A DNA stretch of 64,000 nucleotides. Source: Alistipes senegalensis (GTDB taxonomy: Bacteria; Bacteroidota; Bacteroidia; Bacteroidales; Rikenellaceae). The DNA lies in the NCBI GenBank assembly GCA_023664045.1, contig JAMPGH010000001.1:959803-1023802 (forward strand), in the 5' to 3' direction. The notes below the pieces were generated by a model. That model saw only the letters and a program-made list of their open reading frames with translations, searched no databases and was not told the origin of the DNA. Position 1 is the stretch's first letter; the number at the start of each line of letters is the position of its first letter. Shown here in pieces: positions 55,226-63,539 of the stretch. The position numbers and the translations under genes are program-made.

Positions 55226-57028
55226 ATGAAACGTCCGGCAGCCATATCGATCCTCTGCGCGGCGCTCTTTTCCACGGCTTTCGTCGCCGGAAAGGGCTCC
55301 GCATCCGCTTCGCTGCCGGCGCCCGGACATGCCGGCAAGGGAGCGGTCGCGAGCGAGGAGCCCGCGTGGGCCGATTCGCTGCGGAGCCTCTACCTCTACA
55401 CCGAGGGGATCAAGCAGCATGCCATCGTCGGCGATTCGGCCCGGGCCCGGGAGCTCTTCCGCGAGGCGGTCCGTCTCGACCCGACCTTTGCGCCGGCCTA
55501 CTACGAACTGGCCGTCGGGCAGATCGATTCGGCACCCGCCGAGGCCGGAAAAATGGCCCGCCGGGCCCACGAGCTGGATACGGCCAACCTCTGGTACCGT
55601 TCGCTCTACGGGCAGGCGCTGGTCTACTCGGGGCAGTACGACGAGGCGCTGGGGGTCTTCCGCGACCTGCGGCGCGCCGATCCCGGAAATCCCGACAACT
55701 ACCGCATCATCGCGGTGCTCTACGAGTTGCAGCAGCAGCCTTTCTCGGCCATCGCGACCCTCGATTCGGCCGAGGTGCGCTTCGGGCGGATTCCGATGCT
55801 GGGGGCCATGAAGCGGCAGCTGCTCGTCTCCACGCGGCAGTTCGACAAGGCGATCGACGAAGCCCGGGCCATTGTCGAGGCGGCGCCCTACGAAGCCGAG
55901 CACCACGTGGCGCTGGCGGGGCTTTACGCCCGCACGGGCAAGGATTCGCTGGCCCGGGCCGAGTACGCCCGGGCGCTGGAGATCGACTCCACGTCGCTTC
56001 AGACGCTGGCCGCCCTCTCGGATTTCTACAACGAACGCCGCGATTTCCGCTTGATGCTCTCCGTTACCCGGCGCATGTTCGCCCTCGACGCCATGCCGCT
56101 CGACCGCAAGATCGACCGCTTCGGGCAGTTCACCTCCGACATGCGCTTCTACCGCGAATACTACATCCAGCTCAACGATCTGGCTTCGATGCTGGCGATC
56201 CGCTATCCGCGCGACAAACGGGTCGTGGAGCTCTACGCCCGGCATCTGATCGCCTCGGGCGAGCTGGAGCGGGCGCTGGAGCTCTACAAGCTGCATACGT
56301 ACGACGTGCCGCCCGAGGAGGATTACTTCACCTCGGTGATCGACATCGAGACCTACCTGCAGCGCCCCGACTCGGTGAACCGCTATGTCGACCGGGCGCT
56401 GGCGCTCTTTCCCGACCGTCCGGTATTCCACATCGCCCGCGGCAATGCGCTGAGCTATGCCAAGCAGCACCGGCCGGCGCTTCGGGCCTACCGGGAGTCG
56501 CTGCGCCATGCCGATACCGATTCGCTGCGCGGGGCGATCTGGGGGCTGACGGGCGACACGTGGCATCAGATCGCCGCGGGTGCTACGACCTCCGCCGAGG
56601 CGGCAGAACGGCGCAAGGCGCTCAAGGAGTGTTACCGGGCCTACGACCGCAGCCTGAAGCTGCTGCCCGACAACCCGCTGGTGATGAACAACTACGCCTA
56701 TTTTCTGGCGCTCGAAGACCGTGAGCTGGAGAAAGCCCTCGCGATGGCGAGCCGCGCGGTGGCCCTCACGGACAACAACCCCACCTATCTGGATACCTAT
56801 GCGTGGGTGCTCTTCCGCATGGGCCGCGTCGAGGAGGCCCGGCGGATCATGCAGCAGGCCATCGCGCGCGACAGTCGTCAGAGCGCCGAGTTGCTGGTCC
56901 ACTACGGCGACATCCTCGATGCCTTAGGCGAGCGCTTCATCGCCGAGACCTACTGGCGCAAGGCCCTCGAACGGGGCTACGATGCCGCCGCGATCGCCCG
57001 ACGGATGGAAGCCTCCGAAAAACGATGA
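55226..57028 (+). CDS. Secreted or periplasmic TPR-repeat protein
   Basis: A 600-residue protein with a signal peptide (AAISILCAALFSTAFVAGKGSASA) and about ten tetratricopeptide repeats, e.g. ARELFREAVRLDPTFAPAYYELAVG, ALGVFRDLRRADPGNPDNYRIIAVLYEL, ALEIDSTSLQTLAALSDFYNERRDF and, near the end, AVALTDNNPTYLDTYAWVLFRMGRVEEARRIM. TPR proteins scaffold envelope complexes; no partner is implied by motif. It overlaps the EnvC-like gene by ATGA, suggesting a role in cell-wall or division-linked assembly. Confidence 0.9.
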   Translation: MKRPAAISILCAALFSTAFVAGKGSASASLPAPGHAGKGAVASEEPAWADSLRSLYLYTEGIKQHAIVGDSARARELFREAVRLDPTFAPAYYELAVGQIDSAPAEAGKMARRAHELDTANLWYRSLYGQALVYSGQYDEALGVFRDLRRADPGNPDNYRIIAVLYELQQQPFSAIATLDSAEVRFGRIPMLGAMKRQLLVSTRQFDKAIDEARAIVEAAPYEAEHHVALAGLYARTGKDSLARAEYARALEIDSTSLQTLAALSDFYNERRDFRLMLSVTRRMFALDAMPLDRKIDRFGQFTSDMRFYREYYIQLNDLASMLAIRYPRDKRVVELYARHLIASGELERALELYKLHTYDVPPEEDYFTSVIDIETYLQRPDSVNRYVDRALALFPDRPVFHIARGNALSYAKQHRPALRAYRESLRHADTDSLRGAIWGLTGDTWHQIAAGATTSAEAAERRKALKECYRAYDRSLKLLPDNPLVMNNYAYFLALEDRELEKALAMASRAVALTDNNPTYLDTYAWVLFRMGRVEEARRIMQQAIARDSRQSAELLVHYGDILDALGERFIAETYWRKALERGYDAAAIARRMEASEKR

Positions 57029-58158
57029 TCCCGCCGATGAAACCCCTCCGTTTGTTGCTGACCCTGCTGTTGCTGTTTCCGCTGCTTCCGGCGGCGGCTC
57101 AGAACGACCGTCGCATCGAGGAGCAGAAGCGCGTGATCGCGACCCTCGAAAAGAAGATCGCCGCCGAAGAACAGCAGATCGCCAAGCTCAAGAAAGGGCG
57201 TGCCGCCACCGAAGAGCGGGCGCAGCGGCTGGCGCGGCAGATCGAGTCGCGCATCCGGCTGCTCGACGAAACGCAGAAGCAGGCGCAGCTGCTGCGGACG
57301 GAGATCGCCCGCAAGAACCGCGTGGCCGGCGACCTCTCGGCGGCCTATGACCGCAATCGGAAACAATACGCCGAAATGGTCCGCGAATCCTATCGCAACT
57401 ACCGGCACCAGAATTATCTGACCTACATCTTCTCGTCGCGCAACTTCATCGACATGGCCCGCAAGTTCTCCGCGCTGCGCGAAGTGGCGGCCATGCGCGA
57501 ACGCAAGCTGCAGGAGATCGAAACCCTTTCCGAGCAGGTGCGGACCGAGAAGGCGGAGCTCGATGCGCGTCAGAAGTCGCTCGCTGCGGTAACCAAGAAG
57601 CTCTCGACCCAGAAAGTCGAGCTGGAGCGCGACGCCCGCAACGCCCGCAACGAGATCCGGCAGATGTCCGAGAAGGAGAAGAGCGCCCTGCAGCGCAAGG
57701 TGCAGCAGCAGCAGCAGCTGAGCGTGGCGATCGACCGGTTGCGCAAGCTCTCCAAAGGCAATAAGACCGGTGCGTCGTTCTCGTCGAAGACCTCGGGACT
57801 GAAGCTCCCCGTGGTCGGAGGACGCGTGAAGCGCTACCGGGAGAACATGGCCGAAATCACGGGTCCCAAAGGGGCGCAGGTCGTCTCGATCTACGAGGGC
57901 AAGGTCGTGGAGATCAAGCGCAACCGCATAACGGACAAATTCGACGTTTTCATCGCCCACGGCGAGTACATCACCTCCTATGCCAACTTGGGGTCGGTGA
58001 GCATCGAAAAGGGACAGACGGTGGCCAAAAACCAGCGGATCGGAACCATCGGCTCGGCCATCGACGCGCTGACCATGCAGATCGAATACCGCCTCGTCTT
58101 CGGCATCTACCCGCCCGACCCCTCGCAGCGGGTGCTGGCGGAAAACTGTTTCAAATGA
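57025..58158 (+). CDS. EnvC-like murein hydrolase activator (coiled coil plus degenerate LytM)
   Basis: A 377-residue periplasmic protein: signal peptide (LLLTLLLLFPLLPAAAQN), a long coiled coil (about residues 25-245) and a C-terminal M23/LytM domain (about 265-370: KLPVVGGRVKRY, KGAQVVSIYEGKVVEI, HGEYITSYANLGSV, VAKNQRIGTIG). The first zinc ligands of active M23 enzymes (HxxxxxxxD) are missing; only HGEYITSYANL remains where active enzymes have HxH. So it is an activator of amidases, as EnvC is, rather than a hydrolase. Overlaps ybeY by ATGA. Confidence 0.9.
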   Translation: MIPPMKPLRLLLTLLLLFPLLPAAAQNDRRIEEQKRVIATLEKKIAAEEQQIAKLKKGRAATEERAQRLARQIESRIRLLDETQKQAQLLRTEIARKNRVAGDLSAAYDRNRKQYAEMVRESYRNYRHQNYLTYIFSSRNFIDMARKFSALREVAAMRERKLQEIETLSEQVRTEKAELDARQKSLAAVTKKLSTQKVELERDARNARNEIRQMSEKEKSALQRKVQQQQQLSVAIDRLRKLSKGNKTGASFSSKTSGLKLPVVGGRVKRYRENMAEITGPKGAQVVSIYEGKVVEIKRNRITDKFDVFIAHGEYITSYANLGSVSIEKGQTVAKNQRIGTIGSAIDALTMQIEYRLVFGIYPPDPSQRVLAENCFK

Positions 58159-58595
58159 AAGTAAGCTACCATACCGACGACTGTTCGTACCGCCTGCCGC
58201 AGAAGCGGCTGACGACGCGCTGGCTGCGCTCCGTGGCCGTGGCCGAGGGTTATGCGCTCGGCGATGCGAGTTACATTTTCTGTTCGTCGCGCCGCCTGCT
58301 GGAGATGAACCGGCAGTTCCTCGGGCACGACTACTATACGGACGTCATCACGTTCGACTACAGCGACCGGTGCGGCACGCGTATCGTCTCGGGCGATATC
58401 TTCATCGACGTGGAGACCGTGGCCGACAATGCCCGTCGGTACGGCGCCACGCCTCTGGAGGAGATGCGCCGCGTGGTGGTGCACGGATTGCTGCACCTCT
58501 GCGGCCAGAAGGACAAGACGCCGACGGCCAACCGGCAGATGCACCGCAAGGAGGACAAGTATCTGGCCTTCTGGACAATGAAAAATGAAGAATGA
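58155..58595 (+). CDS. ybeY: Endoribonuclease/rRNA maturation factor YbeY
   Basis: A 146-residue metal-dependent RNase for rRNA maturation and quality control. The histidine motif is RRVVVHGLLHLCGQKDKT...QMHRKEDKYL, the Bacteroidetes variant in which the third histidine follows a small insertion. DYYTDVITFDYS and SGDIFIDVETV are typical. The last five residues (MKNEE) come from an AT-rich repeat that follows, which also supplies the stop. Confidence 0.94.
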   Translation: MKVSYHTDDCSYRLPQKRLTTRWLRSVAVAEGYALGDASYIFCSSRRLLEMNRQFLGHDYYTDVITFDYSDRCGTRIVSGDIFIDVETVADNARRYGATPLEEMRRVVVHGLLHLCGQKDKTPTANRQMHRKEDKYLAFWTMKNEE

Positions 58596-58717
58596 AAAAT
58601 TAAAAATCATTCTTCCCCCAGCCATTCTGAGCGCAGGGTAGATTCTCGGATTCTTCCGGTAGGAATGCGCGGTTGAGAATAGTTTGCAAGGGTAAAACAT
58701 GTTTAATTTTTAATTCG
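58578..58717. repeat. AT-rich inverted-repeat element between ybeY and comEC
   Basis: Left arm 58578-58612 (AATGAAAAATTAAAAATC) contains the last codons and stop of ybeY; right arm 58699-58717 (TTTAATTTTTAATTC) ends one base before the comEC ATG. The 85-base middle is of ordinary composition and holds no gene. Same design as 62676-62769. Confidence 0.65.
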
Positions 58718-60151
58718 ATGCGTTCCCTCCCGATGCTCCGGGCGCTGGTGCCGTTCGCGGCGGGGATTCTGCTCGCCGAATATTATGTTTTGCCGTGGTG
58801 GTTCGTCGCCGCGGCTTTTCTGTTATGCGGGGTCGTGGCACTGCTGCTGCGGTCGTCGGCCGCGGTGGCGGGACTGCTCGTGGCGGTCGGCTGGGGCGTC
58901 GGCCAGTTTCATGCCCCGGTGCGGAGCGTGCCGGTCGATACCCTCTGCGTGTGGGAGATCGAGGTGGAGGGGCTTCCGGCTGACCGGGGACGTTATTTTA
59001 CTGTCGACGGTGCGGTCCGCGCGTGGAAATCCCTCGCCGACGACTGCCGGCATCCGGCTTGCGACCGGGTGGTGCTGCGGACCGATTCGCTGACGACATT
59101 TCCGGCGGGCGGCCGCATCCGCTGTTTCGGCCGCATCCGGCCGTGGCGGGACGATGCGGGGAGCTACGGGCGGCTGATGGCCCGGCGGGGATTCGTGGGG
59201 ACCCTCTCCCTTTCCGGACGCGATCTGATCGCCTCGGAACCCGCCGTGCGGCCGGGGATTCATCTGCGGGCGGCCTCCCGGATGAGGAGGATCTGCTCGG
59301 CGGACGATGCCGGGGCGGTGGTCCGGGCCATGACCGTGGCCGACCGGAGCGCCCTGACTCCGGAGTTGCGGGCGGCCTATTCCGGAAGCGGCATGTCGCA
59401 TCTGCTGGCCGTTTCGGGACTGCATACGGGCATCGTATTCCTGCTGATAAATTTCGTACTGCGCGGGATTGTGCTGTTGAGGCGCGGTCATCTGCTGCGC
59501 GACCTGCTGGCGGTCGGAGCCGTGTGGCTCTATGTCGCGGCGGCGGGGTTTCCGCCCAGCGCCGTGCGGGCCGCCGTGATGTGTACGCTGCTGCAGGCGG
59601 CGCTGGCCGCAGGGTCGGAATACGCGGCGCTGAATGCACTGGCCGCCGCGGCTTTCGGCATGCTGCTGTGGAATCCGGCGTGGATCGGCGACGTCGGATT
59701 CCTGCTTTCGTTCATCGCCGTGGCGGCCATTCTGCTGTGGGCCGTGCCGCTGTGCCGGCGTCTGCGCACGGGACGCCGGGCGATCGATCTGCCGGTGGGC
59801 CTCTGGGTCGTCGGTTTCACGGCGACGTTCGCGACGGCACCGCTGGTCTCCCATGCCTTCGGCACGGTCTCCGTGGCCGGGTTGTTGCTCAATCCGGCGG
59901 TGATTCCGCTGGCGGGCGTGGCAGTGCTGGCGGGCGTGGCGGGGATGCTGCTGCCCGTGTGCTGCTGCGTGGGTGAGGTGGCCGCCCGGCTGCTGAACGG
60001 ACTGGCCCTTGCGACGGCTTCGGTGCCGGGCGGCTCGATCGAGTATGCCTTGTCGGCGGGATGGACTTGGGCCTGCTATGCGATCTTCGTGGCGGCGACG
60101 GCGGCCGCCTACCGGATCGAACCGAAAAAAAAACGTACATTTGTCCCGTGA
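58718..60151 (+). CDS. comEC: ComEC/Rec2-type competence protein
   Basis: A 477-residue polytopic inner-membrane protein: two N-terminal TM helices, an extracytoplasmic OB-like DUF4131 region (about 65-190) and a C-terminal competence domain of about eight helices (SGMSHLLAVSGLHTGIVFLLI is the diagnostic block; FPPSAVRAAVMCTL follows). The metallo-beta-lactamase domain of long ComEC proteins is absent, as usual in Bacteroidetes. Channel for incoming single-stranded DNA. Start right next to the repeat element; stop overlaps the next ATG (TGATG). Confidence 0.92.
   Translation: MRSLPMLRALVPFAAGILLAEYYVLPWWFVAAAFLLCGVVALLLRSSAAVAGLLVAVGWGVGQFHAPVRSVPVDTLCVWEIEVEGLPADRGRYFTVDGAVRAWKSLADDCRHPACDRVVLRTDSLTTFPAGGRIRCFGRIRPWRDDAGSYGRLMARRGFVGTLSLSGRDLIASEPAVRPGIHLRAASRMRRICSADDAGAVVRAMTVADRSALTPELRAAYSGSGMSHLLAVSGLHTGIVFLLINFVLRGIVLLRRGHLLRDLLAVGAVWLYVAAAGFPPSAVRAAVMCTLLQAALAAGSEYAALNALAAAAFGMLLWNPAWIGDVGFLLSFIAVAAILLWAVPLCRRLRTGRRAIDLPVGLWVVGFTATFATAPLVSHAFGTVSVAGLLLNPAVIPLAGVAVLAGVAGMLLPVCCCVGEVAARLLNGLALATASVPGGSIEYALSAGWTWACYAIFVAATAAAYRIEPKKKRTFVP
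60136..60143 (+). promoter_or_regulatory. -7-like element inside the comEC end
   Basis: TACATTTG matches TAnnTTTG but only 8 bases precede the next ATG, so a transcript from it would be almost leaderless. It may be chance. Confidence 0.3.
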
Positions 60152-61299
60152 TGACTCCTGAAGAATACGAACTGCTGGCCGGCGAGGCCGTAACGCGGGC
60201 CGTGGCGGCCAACCGGGAGCGCGACCCGCTGGAGGTGGCGCTCGATGCCCGGGTGCCCCATGCCCGGACGGTCGCCACGCAGGTCAAGTATCTGGCCCGG
60301 GCGGCGACGAAGCTGCCCTCGTATGCTGCGGCGCAGTGCATCCTGCCTCCGCGGGCTTTCGAGCAGGCGTCGAGCGAGCGCTGCGCCCTGCACAAGCGGA
60401 TCGCGGGCGATGCCGTGCTGGATCTCACGTGCGGACTGGGGGTCGATGCGTGGGCGTTGAGCCGCCGGTTCCGCCGCGTGGTAACCCTCGAACGCGACGG
60501 GGTGCTGGCGCAGGTCGCGCGCGAGAATTTCCGGCGCTTGGGAGTAACGAACGTCGAGGTGCTGGAGATCCCGGCGGAGGAGTATCTGGCGCATGCGGAG
60601 GAGCATTTCGACTGGGTTTATGCCGATCCTGACCGACGCTCGGCCGCGGGTCGCAAGCTGGTACGGCTGGAGGAGTGCTCGCCTTCGATTCCGGCGCTGC
60701 TGCCGGCCATCCGGCGCGCGGCCGGGCGGCTGTGTCTGAAAAATTCGCCCCTGTTCGATGTCGACGAGGCGCTGCGGCTCTTTCCCGGCTGCCGGGTGGA
60801 GGTCGTTTCGCTCGACGGCGAGTGCAAGGAGGTGATGATCTGCGACGACGGAACCGGTCCGTCGGTTACGGCCACGGCGCTGGGCGATGAGGATCGCAGC
60901 TTCACGGCTGCGCCCGGTACGCCGGCACCGCACCCCGGGGCGTTCGATCCGGGGCGTTACGGATGGCTCGTGGTGCCCGATGCGGCGCTGCAGAAAGCCC
61001 GGCTGGCCCGGCTGCATCTGGCCGGCAAGGCCGATCTGTGGAGCGACAACGGCTTCGGTTTCTCGGCCGAACGGCCCGAGGAGGTCATGGGCCGGGTGTT
61101 CGAACTCGAACGGATCGATCCCTACGACCCGCGGCAGCTGAAACGCGAACTCGGAGGGTGCGGCGCCACGATCCTCAAGCGCGATTTCCCGCTTCCCGTC
61201 GAGGAGCTCATGCGGCGGTTGGGCGTGCATGCGGGCGCCGAGGTGCGGCTGGCTTTCACGAAAATCGACGGCCGTTTTTGGACGCTCCGGCTGAAATAG
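60151..61299 (+). CDS. SAM-dependent methyltransferase with THUMP-like domain
   Basis: A 382-residue protein. Residues about 90-200 hold a Rossmann methyltransferase domain (AVLDLTCGLGVDAWALSRRFRRVVTLERD, FDWVYADPDRRS); the C-terminal part (about 310-382, ELGGCGATILKRDFPLPVEELMRRLG) resembles the THUMP-like RNA-binding end of Bacteroidetes proteins of the PG_1098 family. Likely an RNA methyltransferase; target not known. The ATG at 60151 overlaps the comEC stop. Confidence 0.85.
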   Translation: MTPEEYELLAGEAVTRAVAANRERDPLEVALDARVPHARTVATQVKYLARAATKLPSYAAAQCILPPRAFEQASSERCALHKRIAGDAVLDLTCGLGVDAWALSRRFRRVVTLERDGVLAQVARENFRRLGVTNVEVLEIPAEEYLAHAEEHFDWVYADPDRRSAAGRKLVRLEECSPSIPALLPAIRRAAGRLCLKNSPLFDVDEALRLFPGCRVEVVSLDGECKEVMICDDGTGPSVTATALGDEDRSFTAAPGTPAPHPGAFDPGRYGWLVVPDAALQKARLARLHLAGKADLWSDNGFGFSAERPEEVMGRVFELERIDPYDPRQLKRELGGCGATILKRDFPLPVEELMRRLGVHAGAEVRLAFTKIDGRFWTLRLK

Positions 61300-61300
61300 G

Positions 61301-61308
61301 TATCTTTG
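61301..61308 (+). promoter_or_regulatory. -7 element upstream of the YihY-family gene
   Basis: TATCTTTG two bases after the methyltransferase stop and 59 before the ATG at 61368. Confidence 0.55.
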
Positions 61309-61367
61309 TCCTGCGGGCGACCCGAGAAATCGCCCGGGAAAACCGAAAACACCCGAAAAAACGACGA

Positions 61368-62702
61368 ATGAAAATCAAGGAGCTGCTCGTCTATTTTACG
61401 GACACGATCTTCCGCCGCGACGCGAGCGAGTGGCACAGTCCGCTCGTGCGGTGGTTCGTGCAGCAGTACAAACTGCTGTTCTATACGGCCCGCGGTCTGC
61501 GGGAGCACGGGACGCTCGTGAGGTCGGCGGCCCTGACGTTCTATACGCTGATGTCGCTGGTGCCGATTCTGGCGGTGGCTTTCGCCGTGGTGAAGGGCTT
61601 CGGACTGGCCGACGATCTGGTGCGGAATCTCTATGCGCTCTTTCCGCAGAGCCCCGAGATGATCGACTACATCGTCTCGTTCGTCGAGAATGCGCTGTCC
61701 CGGACGCAGGGCGGCGTGGTGGCGGTCGTGGCGCTCGTGATGCTGTTCTGGGCCGTGATCCGCGTCTTCGGGTCGATCGAGAGCGCGTTCAACAACATCT
61801 GGGAGGTCAAGATCGCCCGCAGCATCGCCCGCCAGTGGAGCAATTACATCGCCATCGTGATGATCGTCCCCGTGCTGTGGGTCATCGTCGGCGCGGTGGG
61901 CGGTTATGCCCGCGAACTGTTGGGATTCGACGACGGGTGGTTCTTTTCGCTGCTCTCGCGGCTGGTGTCGCTGGCGGTGATCTGCACGCTGTTCACGATC
62001 TTTTATCTGGTCATTCCCAATGCGCGGGTCCGTTTTTCGAGTGCCCTGACGGCCGGAATTCTCGCCGGAACGGCTTTCGCGCTCTTCCAGTGGGGCTACC
62101 TGTACATCCAACGGTGGATGACCTCCTACAACGCCATCTACGGCAGTTTCGCGGCCCTGCCGCTCTTTCTGGTGTGGCTGCAGGCTTCGTGGCAGATTCT
62201 GCTTTTCGGCGGCGAGCTGTCGTTCGCCTATCAGCATGTCGCCCGCTTCGGCGAGGAACGCGAATCTCTGAGAATCAGTTACGAGCAGCGCCGCAAGATC
62301 TGGCTGGCCGTGATGCTCACCGTCGTGGGGCAGTTCCGCGAGAAGGGCGGAGCCACGTCGACCGAGACGATCCGCCGCCGGCTGGAGCTGCCCACGCGCA
62401 TCGTCAACGACGTGCTCTACCAGCTGGTGCAGGCCGGGCAGCTGATCGCCGTGCCGATGAGCGACGACGACCGCGACATGGCTTTCATGCCGGCGCGCGA
62501 TATCGCGACGATCACCCTGCACGGGGTGCTGAAAGCGCTCGAACGAGCGGGCGAATGTCATTTCGATCCGGCGCCGACCCCCGAATTTTCGTGTGCCGAA
62601 GAGGAGTTGGAACGGCTCGCCAAGAATGCCTTCCGCACGCAGAACGACGTGCGGATCGTGGACCTGCTGGCCGGGAATGAAGAATTAAAAATGAAAAATT
62701 AA
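61368..62702 (+). CDS. YihY/BrkB-family membrane protein
   Basis: A 444-residue inner-membrane protein with six TM helices in the Virul_fac_BrkB domain (AALTFYTLMSLVPILAVAFAVVKGFG, VVAVVALVMLFWAVIRVFGSIESAFNNIWEV, YGSFAALPLFLVWLQASWQILLFGGELSFAYQ). A soluble C-terminal domain of about 150 residues looks like a winged helix (TIRRRLELPTRIVNDVLYQLVQAGQLI). It was once mis-assigned as RNase BN; the true role is unknown. The last residues EELKMKN are encoded by the AT-rich repeat that follows. Confidence 0.9.
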   Translation: MKIKELLVYFTDTIFRRDASEWHSPLVRWFVQQYKLLFYTARGLREHGTLVRSAALTFYTLMSLVPILAVAFAVVKGFGLADDLVRNLYALFPQSPEMIDYIVSFVENALSRTQGGVVAVVALVMLFWAVIRVFGSIESAFNNIWEVKIARSIARQWSNYIAIVMIVPVLWVIVGAVGGYARELLGFDDGWFFSLLSRLVSLAVICTLFTIFYLVIPNARVRFSSALTAGILAGTAFALFQWGYLYIQRWMTSYNAIYGSFAALPLFLVWLQASWQILLFGGELSFAYQHVARFGEERESLRISYEQRRKIWLAVMLTVVGQFREKGGATSTETIRRRLELPTRIVNDVLYQLVQAGQLIAVPMSDDDRDMAFMPARDIATITLHGVLKALERAGECHFDPAPTPEFSCAEEELERLAKNAFRTQNDVRIVDLLAGNEELKMKN

Positions 62703-62769
62703 AAGTCTTTTTTGTTCTTCATGGCCGGGCCCGGCGATTTTTAATTCTTAATTTTTAATTTTGAATTGG
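62676..62769. repeat. AT-rich inverted-repeat element between the YihY and DUF2520 genes
   Basis: Left arm 62676-62704 (AAGAATTAAAAATGAAAAATT) supplies the final codons and stop of the YihY gene; right arm 62736-62769 (TTTTTAATTCTTAATTTTT) touches the TTG start of the next gene. Middle about 31 bases with GGCCGGGCCCGGC. Confidence 0.65.
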
Positions 62770-63539
62770 ATAACATCGTTATCATAGGCAGCGGCAATGT
62801 CGCCGAATCGCTGGCGCAGGCGGTGGCGGGGTGCGGAGCGCATCTTGCGCAGGTCTATGCCCGCAATGCGGCCCGGGCGCAGGAGATCGCCGGCATGGCG
62901 GGATGCTGCTGGGCCTGCAGTCCCGAACAGCTGGCGGAGGCGGATCTCTATCTGCTGGCCGTGAGCGACCGCGCCGTGGCGGAGGTGGCCGGGGCGCTGC
63001 CCATACCCGAAGGGGCGGCGGTGGCGCATACGGCCGGAAGCGTGCCGCTGGAGGCGCTGCCCGCCCGTTTCGCGCGGCGGGCCGTCTTCTACCCGTTGCA
63101 GACCTTTACGAAGGGCCGGCGGGTCGACTGGGCGCAGGTGCCGCTCTTCGTCGAAGCTGCGACGCCCGACCTGCAGACCGAGCTGGAGACTTTCGCCCGC
63201 AAGCTGTCGCGCCACGTCTTTTTCGCCGATTCGGCCCGCCGCGCGAAGCTCCATCTGGCGGCCGTCTTCGCCTGCAACTTCGCCAACCACATGTTCTCTC
63301 TGGGCGAGCGGCTCATGGGCGATGCCGGGCTCGACTTCGAGCTGCTGAAGCCCCTCGTCGCCGAGACGACGGCCAAAGCCCTGACAGCCGCGTCGCCCTC
63401 CGACGTGCAGACGGGACCCGCCGTGCGGGGCGATGCGGCCACGCAGCAGCGCCATGCGGCGATGCTCGACGACGAATGCCTGAAAACCCTTTATACTCTG
63501 ATAAGTCGAAGCATATGGGAAACTTCAAGGAAGATATAG
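62766..63539 (+). CDS. Rossmann-fold DUF2520 protein
   Basis: A 257-residue ProC/6PGDH-like protein: NAD(P)-binding NIVIIGSGNVAESLAQAVAGCG at the N-terminus, AVSDRAVAEVAGAL and HTAGSVPLEALP, then the helical DUF2520 domain (KLHLAAVFACNFANHMFSLGERLM, GPAVRGDAATQQRHAAML). Substrate unknown. No ATG is available: an in-frame stop lies at 62742 and the only suitable start is TTG at 62766, inside the repeat arm. Overlaps kdsC by 25 bases, a gene order common in Bacteroidales. Confidence 0.88.
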   Translation: MDNIVIIGSGNVAESLAQAVAGCGAHLAQVYARNAARAQEIAGMAGCCWACSPEQLAEADLYLLAVSDRAVAEVAGALPIPEGAAVAHTAGSVPLEALPARFARRAVFYPLQTFTKGRRVDWAQVPLFVEAATPDLQTELETFARKLSRHVFFADSARRAKLHLAAVFACNFANHMFSLGERLMGDAGLDFELLKPLVAETTAKALTAASPSDVQTGPAVRGDAATQQRHAAMLDDECLKTLYTLISRSIWETSRKI

